A DNA stretch of 64,000 nt, taken from positions 1,240,001 to 1,304,000 of the forward strand of contig NZ_CP015079.1 of NCBI RefSeq assembly GCF_001653335.1, written 5' to 3'. The position numbers and the translations under genes were made by a program. The notes under the pieces are model-generated. The model did no database searches. It was given only the letters and a program-made list of their open reading frames with translations, and was not told the origin of the DNA. Of the stretch, positions 18,732 to 27,215 are shown in pieces; the first letter of the stretch is position 1, and every line of letters begins with the position of its first letter. This DNA comes from Nocardioides dokdonensis FR1436. Lineage in GTDB: Bacteria > Actinomycetota > Actinomycetes > Propionibacteriales > Nocardioidaceae.

Positions 18732-21049
18732 CGCTGGGCCTCCTCGCGCAGGATCGCGGGCCGGGAACGTTCCCGGCTGGGTCGGCGACCGCGGCCCACG
18801 ACGAGCGCCACGGCGACGGCGACGCCCGCCCCGAGACCCAGCACCGGCCACGGGTCGACCGAGGTGCGCAGGGGCACGGCATGGGTCGGGACCTCGACGA
18901 GCGTCAGGTCGCCCAGCAGCCACAGCACCGCGGCCGCGGAGCCGAGCACGGCGGCGACGACCGAGACCACGCAGAGCCCGGCGACCTCGAGGCGGCCGGC
19001 CCCGCGGAGGCGGCGTACGTCGAGGCCGACCACGCGCAGCGCAGCCATGTCGCGCAGCCACGCGGGCCGCTCGCGGGCGACGGCGGTGCTCAGCACGAGG
19101 AGCGCGACGAGGAGCGAGAAGCCGGCCATCAGCAGGTAGACCCGGGCCTGCGCCGCGCCGGTGTCGTCGCTCACCGCGGCGCGCACGTCCTCCAGGCTGC
19201 GCAGCTCGCCGCCGGTCTCCTCGAGCACCGCGTCGAGGACGGCGGCGGGCGCGTCCGCGCGCGCCAGGACCATCACCTGGGCCAGGGGGACGGTCGGCGG
19301 GGAGCCCTGCACCGCCCGCGGCAGGTCGGCCAGCACCCCGTCGCCCTGCACCAGCGGCAGGCCGGGCGTCCGGGCCACGACGTCGGCGGCCAGGTCGGCC
19401 CCGCCCGGCGAGTCGAGCACCGGCGCACCCTCCCAGGTCGCGGTGCGGGTGGCCAGGACCGGCACCGACGACGTGTCGGGGGTCGGCACGGCGACCAGCG
19501 GGGTGCTCGAGGTGAGCGCCAGCAGACCACCCGCGACCGGGACCGGTCCGCCGGGGCGGTCGCCGCGGGTCTCCGCGGCGGGCGACCAGCCGCGCTCGAG
19601 GAGGTCGGAGCCACCGAGCACGAGCGAGTCGAGGGTCCACGGCAGCGCGCTGTCGCCCGGGAGCCGCTGCAGGGTGAGCGCCACCGGCGTGCAGCCCGCC
19701 GCGCAGTCGACGGGCACCGCCACCGTGTCGGAGCCGCCGTCGAGGTCGATCTCGAGGCGGAGCCGGACCTGCCGGGACGCGCCGTCGGCAGCCCGCAGGG
19801 TGGCCACCACCTGGGGCCGCATCCGGCCCTTGAGGCGGCGGCTCACGCCGCGCACCGTGGCGACCAGCTCCTCGCCCTCGACGGGGCCGGAGGCGGCCGT
19901 CTGCTCGGCGACGAGCTCGTCGACCACCGACCCGACCGCGGCCGCGGCGGTGTCGTCGTAGAAGTCGCCCAGCACGGCGTCGAAGCGGGCCAGGTCGAGG
20001 AAGGCGCGCCGGGCGGCCACGCTGCCCTCGCCGGGCACCAGCACGGCCGCCATCAGGTCGGTGCCGTCGGGGTCGAGGCGCCGGGTCAGCGCCAGGGCGC
20101 CCTCGGCGTCGGTCTCGAGGTCGATGCGCAGCGGGGCGCCGGCGACCAGGCGGGCGGTCTGGTCGGTCCACCGCTCGACCTGCGTGGCGGCGGTGAGCGC
20201 GACCCCGGCGACGACCGCGGCGGCCACGAGCACCCGCACCGACCCGGCGGCCCCGGCGACCCGGTCGAGCCGTCGGGCGGCGAGGAACCCGGCCAGTCCC
20301 GCGCGGTGCCCGCGTCGGCGCACCCACACCCGCGCGAGGGCCCGCAGCACCCACAGCGCCGCGGCGCCCGCGGCGAGACCGAGGAGGGCGGGACCGGCGA
20401 GCACCACGAGGTCGGGGCGACCGGTCGCGGCGCCCGTCCGCGGGTCGGGGCCCACGGAGCTGCGGTAGACCGCGACCGCCGCACCCACGACCACCAGCAC
20501 CTGGGCGAACGCCGCCGCGACCGACGTACGACGCGGCCTCGCGGTCGTCGTCACCTGGTCGGCCAGCGGTTCGCGCAGCGCCGCGGTCATCCCGACCATC
20601 AGCGCCCCGAGCGCCACCAGCACCACCAGCAGCGCGGCGACGAGCGCGTCCGCACCGACCAGGGGTCCGGGGTCGCTGAGCCAGGCGCGCGCGGTGACGT
20701 GGGCGACGACCAGGCCGAGCCCGCCCCCGAGCAGGCCGCCGAGCACGAGCACCACGAGCGGCTCGAGCGCCATCAGGACGAAGAGCGCGCCACCGTCGAG
20801 GCCCCGCAGCCGGGCCAGCGCGATCTCCCCCCGGCGCGCCCTCGCGAGCTCGCTGCCCGTGGCGGGCACCGCGACGAGCGCGACGACCAGCAGCGGCACC
20901 GCCAGTGCGCCGGAGGTGCCGGCGGACTCGGAGAAGCCCAGCACGGCGACCACTCCGGCGACCACCACGGTCGTGAGCAGCAGCAGCGGCAGCAGGGTGC
21001 CGCGTCGCGACCAGGCACCGCGCAGGGTCCGGGCCAGGTCGCGCCTCAC
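18728..21049 (-). CDS. FtsX-like ABC transporter permease
   Basis: 773 aa from a GTG overlapping the preceding stop (GTGA). It starts VRRDLARTLRGAWSRRGTLL with a membrane helix right away, then a cluster of helices with SELARARRGEIALARLRGLD (an FtsX cytoplasmic-loop feature), a long soluble domain, and C-terminal helices including MAALRVVGLDVRRLRG. The organisation mirrors the 1018-aa neighbour and suggests an ancient duplication. It probably acts with the two upstream ATPases in exporting a lipid, peptide or lipoprotein. Confidence 0.85.
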   Translation of the reverse strand: MRRDLARTLRGAWSRRGTLLPLLLLTTVVVAGVVAVLGFSESAGTSGALAVPLLVVALVAVPATGSELARARRGEIALARLRGLDGGALFVLMALEPLVVLVLGGLLGGGLGLVVAHVTARAWLSDPGPLVGADALVAALLVVLVALGALMVGMTAALREPLADQVTTTARPRRTSVAAAFAQVLVVVGAAVAVYRSSVGPDPRTGAATGRPDLVVLAGPALLGLAAGAAALWVLRALARVWVRRRGHRAGLAGFLAARRLDRVAGAAGSVRVLVAAAVVAGVALTAATQVERWTDQTARLVAGAPLRIDLETDAEGALALTRRLDPDGTDLMAAVLVPGEGSVAARRAFLDLARFDAVLGDFYDDTAAAAVGSVVDELVAEQTAASGPVEGEELVATVRGVSRRLKGRMRPQVVATLRAADGASRQVRLRLEIDLDGGSDTVAVPVDCAAGCTPVALTLQRLPGDSALPWTLDSLVLGGSDLLERGWSPAAETRGDRPGGPVPVAGGLLALTSSTPLVAVPTPDTSSVPVLATRTATWEGAPVLDSPGGADLAADVVARTPGLPLVQGDGVLADLPRAVQGSPPTVPLAQVMVLARADAPAAVLDAVLEETGGELRSLEDVRAAVSDDTGAAQARVYLLMAGFSLLVALLVLSTAVARERPAWLRDMAALRVVGLDVRRLRGAGRLEVAGLCVVSVVAAVLGSAAAVLWLLGDLTLVEVPTHAVPLRTSVDPWPVLGLGAGVAVAVALVVGRGRRPSRERSRPAILREEAQR

Positions 21050-21861
21050 CGGCCGTCCGGCGGGCGCCGGAAGGCGGAGTCGTCGACGGCCCCCGCAGGC
21101 CGCGCCGGGACGACCGGCCCGAGCGGCTCGACCGGCGGCTCGCCGGGCAGGGACTCCTGGGAGGCCTCCTGGGGACTCGGCGCGGGCTCCACCGGGTGCC
21201 CGGGCAGGTGCACCGGCTCGGTGTGGTCGACCAACCTGCCGTCGTCGAGGGAGTGGTGGCGGTCGCAGGCCTCGACCACCGCCGGGTCGTGGGTGGCCAC
21301 GACCACCACGGCCCCACGGTCGGCCTCGCGACGCAGCTCGGCGAGGACCAGGGCCCGGTTGCCCTCGTCGAGCTCGCTGGTCGGTTCGTCGGCGAGCAGC
21401 ACCCCGGCACCCACGCACAGCCCGCGGGCCAGCGCCACGCGCTGCATCTGACCGCCCGAGAGCTCCTCCACCTGGCGGTCGGCGAGGTCACCGATGTGGA
21501 AGCGGGCCAGCGCTTCGTGCGCCTGCGCGTCGGCCTCGGCCGGTGCGACGCCGCGGGCCCGCAGCGCCACCGACACGTTCTCGCTCGCCGACAGGATCGG
21601 GACCAGTCCGTAGACCTGGAGCACGAACGCGACCTCGGGCCGCGGGTCGCCCGTGCCGCGCCAGGTGGGCGCGCCGTCGTACGTCACCTCACCGGCGCTG
21701 GGCCGGAGCAGCCCGCCGACGATCGAGAGCAGCGTGGTCTTGCCCGAGCCGCTGGGCCCGGACAGCGCGGTCAGCTCACCGGCGCGCAGGACCAGGTCGA
21801 TGTCCTCGAGCAGCGGGCGGTCCACCTCGTAGCGCACGCCGCGCACGTGGACGTCGCTCAT
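21046..21861 (-). CDS. ABC transporter ATP-binding protein (LolD/MacB-type)
   Basis: 271 aa. It has Walker A GPSGSGKTT near residue 40, a Q-loop, signature LSGGQMQRVALARGL and Walker B LLADEPTSELDEGNR, then the H-loop THD. The C-terminal 50 residues are a Pro/Glu-rich extension. Its ATG overlaps the upstream ATPase stop and its stop overlaps the permease GTG. It is the second of two non-identical ATPases, so the pair probably works as a heterodimer. Confidence 0.93.
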   Translation of the reverse strand: MSDVHVRGVRYEVDRPLLEDIDLVLRAGELTALSGPSGSGKTTLLSIVGGLLRPSAGEVTYDGAPTWRGTGDPRPEVAFVLQVYGLVPILSASENVSVALRARGVAPAEADAQAHEALARFHIGDLADRQVEELSGGQMQRVALARGLCVGAGVLLADEPTSELDEGNRALVLAELRREADRGAVVVVATHDPAVVEACDRHHSLDDGRLVDHTEPVHLPGHPVEPAPSPQEASQESLPGEPPVEPLGPVVPARPAGAVDDSAFRRPPDGR

Positions 21862-22772
21862 CCGCCCTCCTCGGGGGGCCGGGAGACGACGAGGCGGTCG
21901 CGGCCGTCCTGGGGCTCCGGCTCGATGCGCACCAGCGTGCCCTGCGGCCACTGGCCGGCCAGGTGCGAGGGCAGGTGCACGACACCCTCGGCGCCGATGA
22001 CGACGTACTCGGCGCCGTCGCGGCCCTCCAGGCCCACGCGCCCGCCCTTCATGGTCACCGTGCGGGGGAACGTCGCCGCCACCTCGGGCTGGTGGGTCAC
22101 CACGATGATGGTGGTGCCGAGCTCGTCGCCGAGGTCGTGGACCAGCCCGATCACCGCGTCGCGGTCCTCGTGGGAGAGCTGGCTGGTGGGCTCGTCGGCG
22201 AGCAGCAGCTGCGGCGAGGTCGAGACCGCGCAGGCCAGGGCGAGGCGCTGGCGCTGGCCGCCCGACATGGTGGCGACGACCTGGTCGGCCACGCTCTCGA
22301 GCCCGACCCGGGCCAGCAGCGCGGTCTCCGGCACCGCCTGCCTGCGCTCGGCCGAGGTCAGCGCGAGCCGGGCGAACGCGACGTTCTGGCGGGCGGTCGC
22401 GTAGGACAGCAGGTTGCGGGTGGCGCCCTGCAGCATGGTGCTGACCCGGCGCGAGCGCAGTCGTGCGAGCTGGGGCTCGGGCAGCCGAGAGATCTCGTGC
22501 TCGCCGAGGAAGATCCGGCCGGCGCTGGGCTTCTGGATGCCGCCCAGCAGCGTCAGCAGCGTCGACTTGCCGGAGCCGGAGGGACCGAGGAACGCCACCC
22601 GCTCCCCGGGGCGCACCGCGAGGTCGACGCCCTGCAGCGCGACGACGTCGTGGCCCTCGAAGGTGCGGTAGAGGTGCACCACCCCGGTGCACCGCACCCC
22701 GATACCTCCGGGGTGGGTCGGCTCCCCGATGTCCACACCGGGTTCGAGCACCGTCACCTGGGACCTCCCCAT
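21858..22772 (-). CDS. ABC transporter ATP-binding protein (first gene of the operon)
   Basis: 304 aa beginning MGRSQVTVLEPGVDIGEP. It has Walker A GPSGSGKST near residue 73, signature MSGGQRQRLALACAV and Walker B LLLADEPTSQLSHED. In place of the usual Leu-Asp D-loop there is a Gln-Leu-Ser variation. A C-terminal extension of about 60 residues (GAEYVVIGAEGVVHLPSHL) is not part of the ATPase fold. It heads the four-gene coupled operon running down to 15675. Confidence 0.92.
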   Translation of the reverse strand: MGRSQVTVLEPGVDIGEPTHPGGIGVRCTGVVHLYRTFEGHDVVALQGVDLAVRPGERVAFLGPSGSGKSTLLTLLGGIQKPSAGRIFLGEHEISRLPEPQLARLRSRRVSTMLQGATRNLLSYATARQNVAFARLALTSAERRQAVPETALLARVGLESVADQVVATMSGGQRQRLALACAVSTSPQLLLADEPTSQLSHEDRDAVIGLVHDLGDELGTTIIVVTHQPEVAATFPRTVTMKGGRVGLEGRDGAEYVVIGAEGVVHLPSHLAGQWPQGTLVRIEPEPQDGRDRLVVSRPPEEGG

Positions 22773-22892
22773 CTCCGCGGGACAGCAGACCCCACCGTCG
22801 GCGGGTGGCGCAACACCGCCGGCGCTTCGTTAAGGACCTGTGACTCCTGGGGTTCACGCCGGGGCGTACCTTCTGCCCTCGTGGGAGAGCGG

Positions 22893-24182
22893 ATGCGGGG
22901 GTTGCTGGCCGACACCCGGCCCCTGCGCAACGACCACTTCCGTCGGCTGTGGGTGGCCAACATCGTCACCGTCGTCGGCGCCCAGCTGACCGTCGTGGCG
23001 GTGCCGGCGCAGATCTACGCCGACACCGGCTCGTCGGCGTACGTCGGGCTGACCGGGCTCTTCGGGCTCGTGCCCCTCGTCGTCTTCGGCCTGTACGGCG
23101 GCGCGCTCGCCGACGTCTTCGACCGCCGCAGCATCCTGCGGGTCACCACCGTCGGGCTGATCGCGACCAGTGCGCTGTTCGCGGTGCAGGCCTTCGCCGG
23201 GTCCACGAACGTGTGGCTGCTGCTGTGCCTCTTCGCCCTCCAGCAAGCCTTCTTCGCGGTCAACCAACCGACCCGCAGCGCGGTGCTGCCCAAGCTGCTG
23301 GCCCCCGACCTGCTCCCGGCGGCGAACTCGCTCAACATGACGGTCTTCCAGGCCGGCGCGATCGCCGGGCCGCTGGTCGCCGGCGTCCTGATCCCGTTCA
23401 CGGGCTTCGCCTGGCTCTACGCCGTCGACACGCTGACCCTCTTCGCCACCCTGGGCGCGGTGCTGCGGCTGCCGGCGCTGGCCGTCGAGGGAGCGGCCAC
23501 CCAGGTCCCGGGCGTGCGGGCGGTCATCGACGGCTTCACCTACCTGCGCTCCCAGCCGGTGCTGCTGATGTCGTTCGTCGTCGATCTCATCGCCATGGTC
23601 TTCGGGATGCCGCGGGCGCTCTTCCCCGAGATCGCGGCCGTCGACTTCGACGGGCCCGGTGAGGGCGGGCTGGTCTTCGCCCTGCTCTTCGCGGCGATCC
23701 CCGCGGGGGCCGTGCTCGGCGGCGTCTTCAGCGGCTGGGTCTCGCGGATCTCGCGCCAGGGCCTCGCGGTGGTGCTGTGCATCCTCGTCTGGGGCGCCGC
23801 GATGGCCGGCTTCGGACTGGCCGTGGTGCTCGCCGAGCAGTGGCGCACGCCGATGCTGCTCCTCGCGCTGCTGATGCTGGTGGTCGGCGGGGCCGCCGAC
23901 ATGGTCTCGGCGGCCTTCCGCACCTCGATGCTCCAGAGCGCCGCCACCGACGCGATGCGCGGTCGCCTCCAGGGCGTCTTCATCGTCGTGGTCGCCGGCG
24001 GGCCGCGGGTCGCCGACGTCCTGCACGGCGCCACCGCCGCGAGCGTCGGCGCCGGCGCGGCCGCGGCCGGGGGCGGAGTGCTGGTCGTGGTCGGCACCGT
24101 GGTCGCCGCGCTGGTGGTGCCGTCGTTCGTGCGCTACCGCATCACCCGCACCCCTCCCACGGCGGCGGTGCGTGAGGGATGA
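22893..24182 (+). CDS. MFS transporter, EntS/enterobactin-exporter-like
   Basis: 429 aa, about twelve hydrophobic segments. NDHFRRLWVANIVTVVGAQLTVVAVP at the N-terminus and the loop GGALADVFDRRS (motif A) fit the MFS_3/EntS-type exporter group, and FALQQAFFAVNQPTRSAVLP is also typical. ATG 22893 has GGGAG five bases upstream; a GTG at 22881 is an alternative. It is divergent from the ABC operon and its end overlaps the sigma-factor start. Substrate is unknown, possibly a siderophore or drug. Confidence 0.88.
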   Translation: MRGLLADTRPLRNDHFRRLWVANIVTVVGAQLTVVAVPAQIYADTGSSAYVGLTGLFGLVPLVVFGLYGGALADVFDRRSILRVTTVGLIATSALFAVQAFAGSTNVWLLLCLFALQQAFFAVNQPTRSAVLPKLLAPDLLPAANSLNMTVFQAGAIAGPLVAGVLIPFTGFAWLYAVDTLTLFATLGAVLRLPALAVEGAATQVPGVRAVIDGFTYLRSQPVLLMSFVVDLIAMVFGMPRALFPEIAAVDFDGPGEGGLVFALLFAAIPAGAVLGGVFSGWVSRISRQGLAVVLCILVWGAAMAGFGLAVVLAEQWRTPMLLLALLMLVVGGAADMVSAAFRTSMLQSAATDAMRGRLQGVFIVVVAGGPRVADVLHGATAASVGAGAAAAGGGVLVVVGTVVAALVVPSFVRYRITRTPPTAAVREG

Positions 24183-25131
24183 TGCGGGCGTGGAGGATGA
24201 TGAGCGCGTGAACGCGGTCAGTGACGCCCCTCTGCTCGATCCCGACATCGACGTCGACGAGCTCGGCGCCCACCTGCGCTCGCTGGCCTACCGGATGCTC
24301 GGCTCACCGGGTGAGGCCGACCGGGTCGTGGCCGAGGCCTGGCAGCGCCGCCAGGGCGCCGCGCCGGGCAGCGTGCTCGACGAGCGCACCTGGTTGAGCA
24401 TCGTGGTCGCCCGCCTGAGCCTGCAGCGGCTCCGGTCGCCGGTCCACGACCACGCGCCCGCGCCCGACGACGAGGCGGTCGCGGTGCCGCTGAGCGAGCC
24501 CCAGGAGCCCGTCGACCCGTTCCAGGAGGCCGACGCCGCCGCGCTGCGCGAGGCCGTCGACCCCGACCTGCTGGCCGCGCTCGAGCGGCTGGCGCCGGCC
24601 GAACGGGTCGCCTTCGTGCTGCACGACCTCTACGACTGGCACTTCGAGGACGTCGCCGGTGCCCTCGGGCGCACCCCGGTGGCGGCCCGCGAGCTGGCGA
24701 TCCGGGGTCGGTGCGCGGTCCAGGCGGGCAGCGACGACGAGGCCGCCGGCGCGGCCGCCGGAGCCCGGGCCCGCCAGCTCGACGTCGTCCGGGCCTTCGT
24801 CGAGGCCGCTCGCGGGGACGACCCCGCCGCGATGGCCGCCCCGCTGCACCCGGAGGTGCGGCTGCGGGCCGACGGTGCCGCGATCGGGCTCGGCGCCGAG
24901 GCGATCGTGGAGGGTGCACCCGCCGTCGCCGCGCACCTCGCCGAGCACGTCGCCGACCTGCGCCCCGCGCTCCTCGACGGGTACGCCGCCGCGGTGTGGC
25001 GCGAGGACCAGGCGGAGCGGATGGTCGTCGGGTTCACCGTCGAGGACCGACTGGTCCTCGAGATCGACCTGGTCGCCGACCCCGGGATCCTCCCGCTGCT
25101 CGACCTCGCCCCGCTGGACCCCCGCGCCTGA
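24172..25131 (+). CDS. ECF sigma factor with SnoaL-like C-terminal domain (SigJ/ECF41-like)
   Basis: 319 aa from a GTG overlapping the MFS stop; later in-frame GTGs exist. Sigma region 2 is HLRSLAYRMLGSPGEADRVVAEAW (residues about 30-55) and region 4 is LAPAERVAFVLHDLYDWHFEDVAGALGRTPVAARELAIRG. An NTF2/SnoaL-like domain (about 210-310) follows, as in ECF41-type factors where the extension controls activity in place of an anti-sigma factor. The usual DGGGK motif is not evident; RADGAAIGLG occupies the region. No CMD or oxidoreductase partner gene is next to it. Confidence 0.82.
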   Translation: MRDDAGVEDDERVNAVSDAPLLDPDIDVDELGAHLRSLAYRMLGSPGEADRVVAEAWQRRQGAAPGSVLDERTWLSIVVARLSLQRLRSPVHDHAPAPDDEAVAVPLSEPQEPVDPFQEADAAALREAVDPDLLAALERLAPAERVAFVLHDLYDWHFEDVAGALGRTPVAARELAIRGRCAVQAGSDDEAAGAAAGARARQLDVVRAFVEAARGDDPAAMAAPLHPEVRLRADGAAIGLGAEAIVEGAPAVAAHLAEHVADLRPALLDGYAAAVWREDQAERMVVGFTVEDRLVLEIDLVADPGILPLLDLAPLDPRA

Positions 25132-25217
25132 GCCGGCGATGAATCCGGTTGTCGGCGCCGGTCTCTAGGCTGCAAGGTCGAGAGGCACCCGGCGCGGTGC
25201 CGACGAGAGGACAGCAG

Positions 25218-26216
25218 ATGGTGGACATGATCTCCGCGACCGGCCTGGTCAAGAGGTACAAGGACGTGGTGGCCCTCGCGGGGCTCGACCTCGCCGTCCC
25301 GGAGGGGCGGGTGCTGGCCCTGCTCGGGCCCAACGGGGCCGGCAAGACCACCGCGGTGCGGGTGCTGACCACGCTGCTCAAGGCCGACGAGGGCACCGCC
25401 CACGTGGCCGGCGTCGACGTGGCGGCCGACCCCGACGGCGTCCGCGCCCGGATCGGGCTGTCGGGGCAGTACGCCGCGGTCGACGAGCACCTGACCGGCT
25501 ACGAGAACCTCGAGATGGTGGGCCGGCTCTACGGCCTGGGTCGCACCCGCTCCCGCGAGCGGGCCCGCGAGCTCCTCGAGCGCTTCGACCTCGTCGACGC
25601 CGGCGACCGGCCCTCCAAGACCTACTCCGGCGGGATGCGGCGTCGTCTCGACCTGGCCGGCTCGCTGGTGGCCGCGCCGCCGGTGCTGGTCCTGGACGAG
25701 CCCACGACCGGGCTGGACCCCCACGGCCGGGTGCAGATGTGGGACGTCATCCGCGAGCTGGTCAGCGACGGGGCCACCCTGCTGCTCACCACCCAGTACC
25801 TGGAGGAGGCCGACCGGCTCGCCGACGAGATCATCGTCATCGACCACGGCCGCGCGATCGCCCGCGGCACGGCCGACGAGCTGAAGTCGCAGACCGGCGG
25901 CGAGCGCGTCGAGCTCGTCCTGGCCCACGCCTCCGACCGGGAGGCCGCCACCCGGCTGCTGGGCGACGTCGCGATCGGCGAGGTCGGCGTCGCCGAGAAC
26001 GGACGCGAGCTGACCGCCGCCGTCGACGGCGGGGTGGGCGCGCTGCGCCGGGTCCTGGAGGGCCTCGAGACGCAGGGGCTCGCGGTCCTGGACATCGGGC
26101 TGCGACGCCCCACCCTCGACGACGTGTTCCTCACCCTGACCGGCCACGCGGCCGAGAAGGACCCCACCGACGAGCCGTCCGAGGCCCTCACCGCGACCCA
26201 GGAGGCCACCCGATGA
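25218..26216 (+). CDS. DrrA-type ABC transporter ATP-binding protein
   Basis: 332 aa. Walker A GPNGAGKTT near residue 38, signature YSGGMRRRLDLAGSL, Walker B LVLDEPTTGLDP and TTQYLEEADRLAD give the DrrA/daunorubicin-resistance subfamily, with its C-terminal regulatory domain ending PTLDDVFLTLTG. A GAGAGG element precedes the ATG. Its stop overlaps the permease start (ATGA). Such pairs export hydrophobic drugs or glycolipids. Confidence 0.94.
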   Translation: MVDMISATGLVKRYKDVVALAGLDLAVPEGRVLALLGPNGAGKTTAVRVLTTLLKADEGTAHVAGVDVAADPDGVRARIGLSGQYAAVDEHLTGYENLEMVGRLYGLGRTRSRERARELLERFDLVDAGDRPSKTYSGGMRRRLDLAGSLVAAPPVLVLDEPTTGLDPHGRVQMWDVIRELVSDGATLLLTTQYLEEADRLADEIIVIDHGRAIARGTADELKSQTGGERVELVLAHASDREAATRLLGDVAIGEVGVAENGRELTAAVDGGVGALRRVLEGLETQGLAVLDIGLRRPTLDDVFLTLTGHAAEKDPTDEPSEALTATQEATR

Positions 26217-27064
26217 GCACCACCAGCCGGATCCCCGAGCCCACCCCGGTCGTCGCCCGCCCCCACGGGACGGTGCGCGCACTCAGCGACGGCTGGATCG
26301 TGGCGAAGCGCAACCTCATCAAGATCAAGCGCGTCCCCGAGGTGCTGATCTTCGTGCTGATCAGCCCGATCATGTTCGTGCTGCTCTTCGCGTTCGTCTT
26401 CGGCGGGGCGATCGATCCCGAGGGCGCGGTCAGCTACCGCGAGTTCCTCATCGGCGGCATCTTCGCCCAGACCGTCGTCTTCGGTGCCACGTTCACCGGC
26501 GCCGGCCTGGCCGAGGACATGCAGAAGGGCATCATCGACCGGTTCCGCTCGCTGCCGATGTCGCGATCCGCGGTGCTCGTGGGCCGCACGACCTCCGACG
26601 TCGTCTACAACGTGCTGTCGTTGATCATCATGGCGCTGACCGGGCTGCTGGTCGGGTGGCGCATCCGCGAGGGCGCCTTCGACGCACTGCTCGGCTTCGC
26701 GCTGCTGCTGGTCTTCGCCTACGCGATCAGCTGGGTGATGGCCTACGTCGGGCTGCTGGTGCCCTCGGTCGAGGTCATCAACAACGCCTCGTTCATCGTC
26801 ATCATGCCGCTGACGTTCGTCTCGAACGCCTTCGTGCCGCTGAGCTCCTTCGACGGCGTGCTGCGCCAGTTCGTGCTGTGGAACCCGGTCTCGGCGCTGA
26901 CCCAGGCCAGCCGCGAGCTGTTCGGCAACATCGACCCCTCCACCCCGCTGCCCGACGCCTGGTCGATGCAGCACCCGGCGCTCTACACCTTGCTCTGGGT
27001 GGTGCTGATCCTGCTGGTCTTCGTGCCGCTCTCCACCCGCCAGTTCGCCCGCGCCTCCTCCTGA
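26213..27064 (+). CDS. DrrB-type ABC-2 permease
   Basis: 283 aa, six membrane helices, translationally coupled to the ATPase. Typical elements are the N-terminal amphipathic stretch VAKRNLIKIKRVPEVL, SPIMFVLLFAFVFGGAI, EDMQKGIIDRFRSLPMSRSAVL and FVSNAFVPLSSF. It ends STRQFARASS. The last 40 bp of the gene and its stop are duplicated 1.37 kb downstream (28393-28438). Confidence 0.93.
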   Translation: MSTTSRIPEPTPVVARPHGTVRALSDGWIVAKRNLIKIKRVPEVLIFVLISPIMFVLLFAFVFGGAIDPEGAVSYREFLIGGIFAQTVVFGATFTGAGLAEDMQKGIIDRFRSLPMSRSAVLVGRTTSDVVYNVLSLIIMALTGLLVGWRIREGAFDALLGFALLLVFAYAISWVMAYVGLLVPSVEVINNASFIVIMPLTFVSNAFVPLSSFDGVLRQFVLWNPVSALTQASRELFGNIDPSTPLPDAWSMQHPALYTLLWVVLILLVFVPLSTRQFARASS

Positions 27065-27070
27065 CCCGGC
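27025..27070 (+). repeat. 46-bp direct repeat, copy 1 (3' end of drrB-like gene)
   Basis: Runs from GCCGCTCTCCACCCG inside the permease gene through its TGA to GACCCGGC. Identical at 42 of 46 positions to 28393-28438. Confidence 0.85.
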
Positions 27071-27215
27071 CCGGATATCTCGCCGAGTCGGCGCAGATGT
27101 CCGGTCCAGTCGGCGCACATCGTCCGTTCCCTGCCCGGCTGATCCCGGGCGAGATCTGCGCCGGGTGGACGCGACATCTGGGCCGGGTGGACGCGACATC
27201 TGGGCCGGGTCGCGC
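27062..27215. repeat. Intergenic repeat block with 22-bp period, copy B
   Basis: This 154-bp spacer between convergent genes is almost wholly repeat. The first part matches copy A at 12208. The second part is the inverse orientation with 22-bp periodic units: CCGGGTGGACGCGACATCTG starts at 27161 and 27183, and a partial third unit at 27205. Opposed orientations would let the region fold into a large hairpin and act as a bidirectional terminator. Confidence 0.8.

Noticed and set aside
22893..24182. A 1162-residue plus-strand protein from 20694 to 24182
   Set aside because: The upstream 730 residues are antisense to the ABC operon; the real MFS protein starts at 22893 or 22881.
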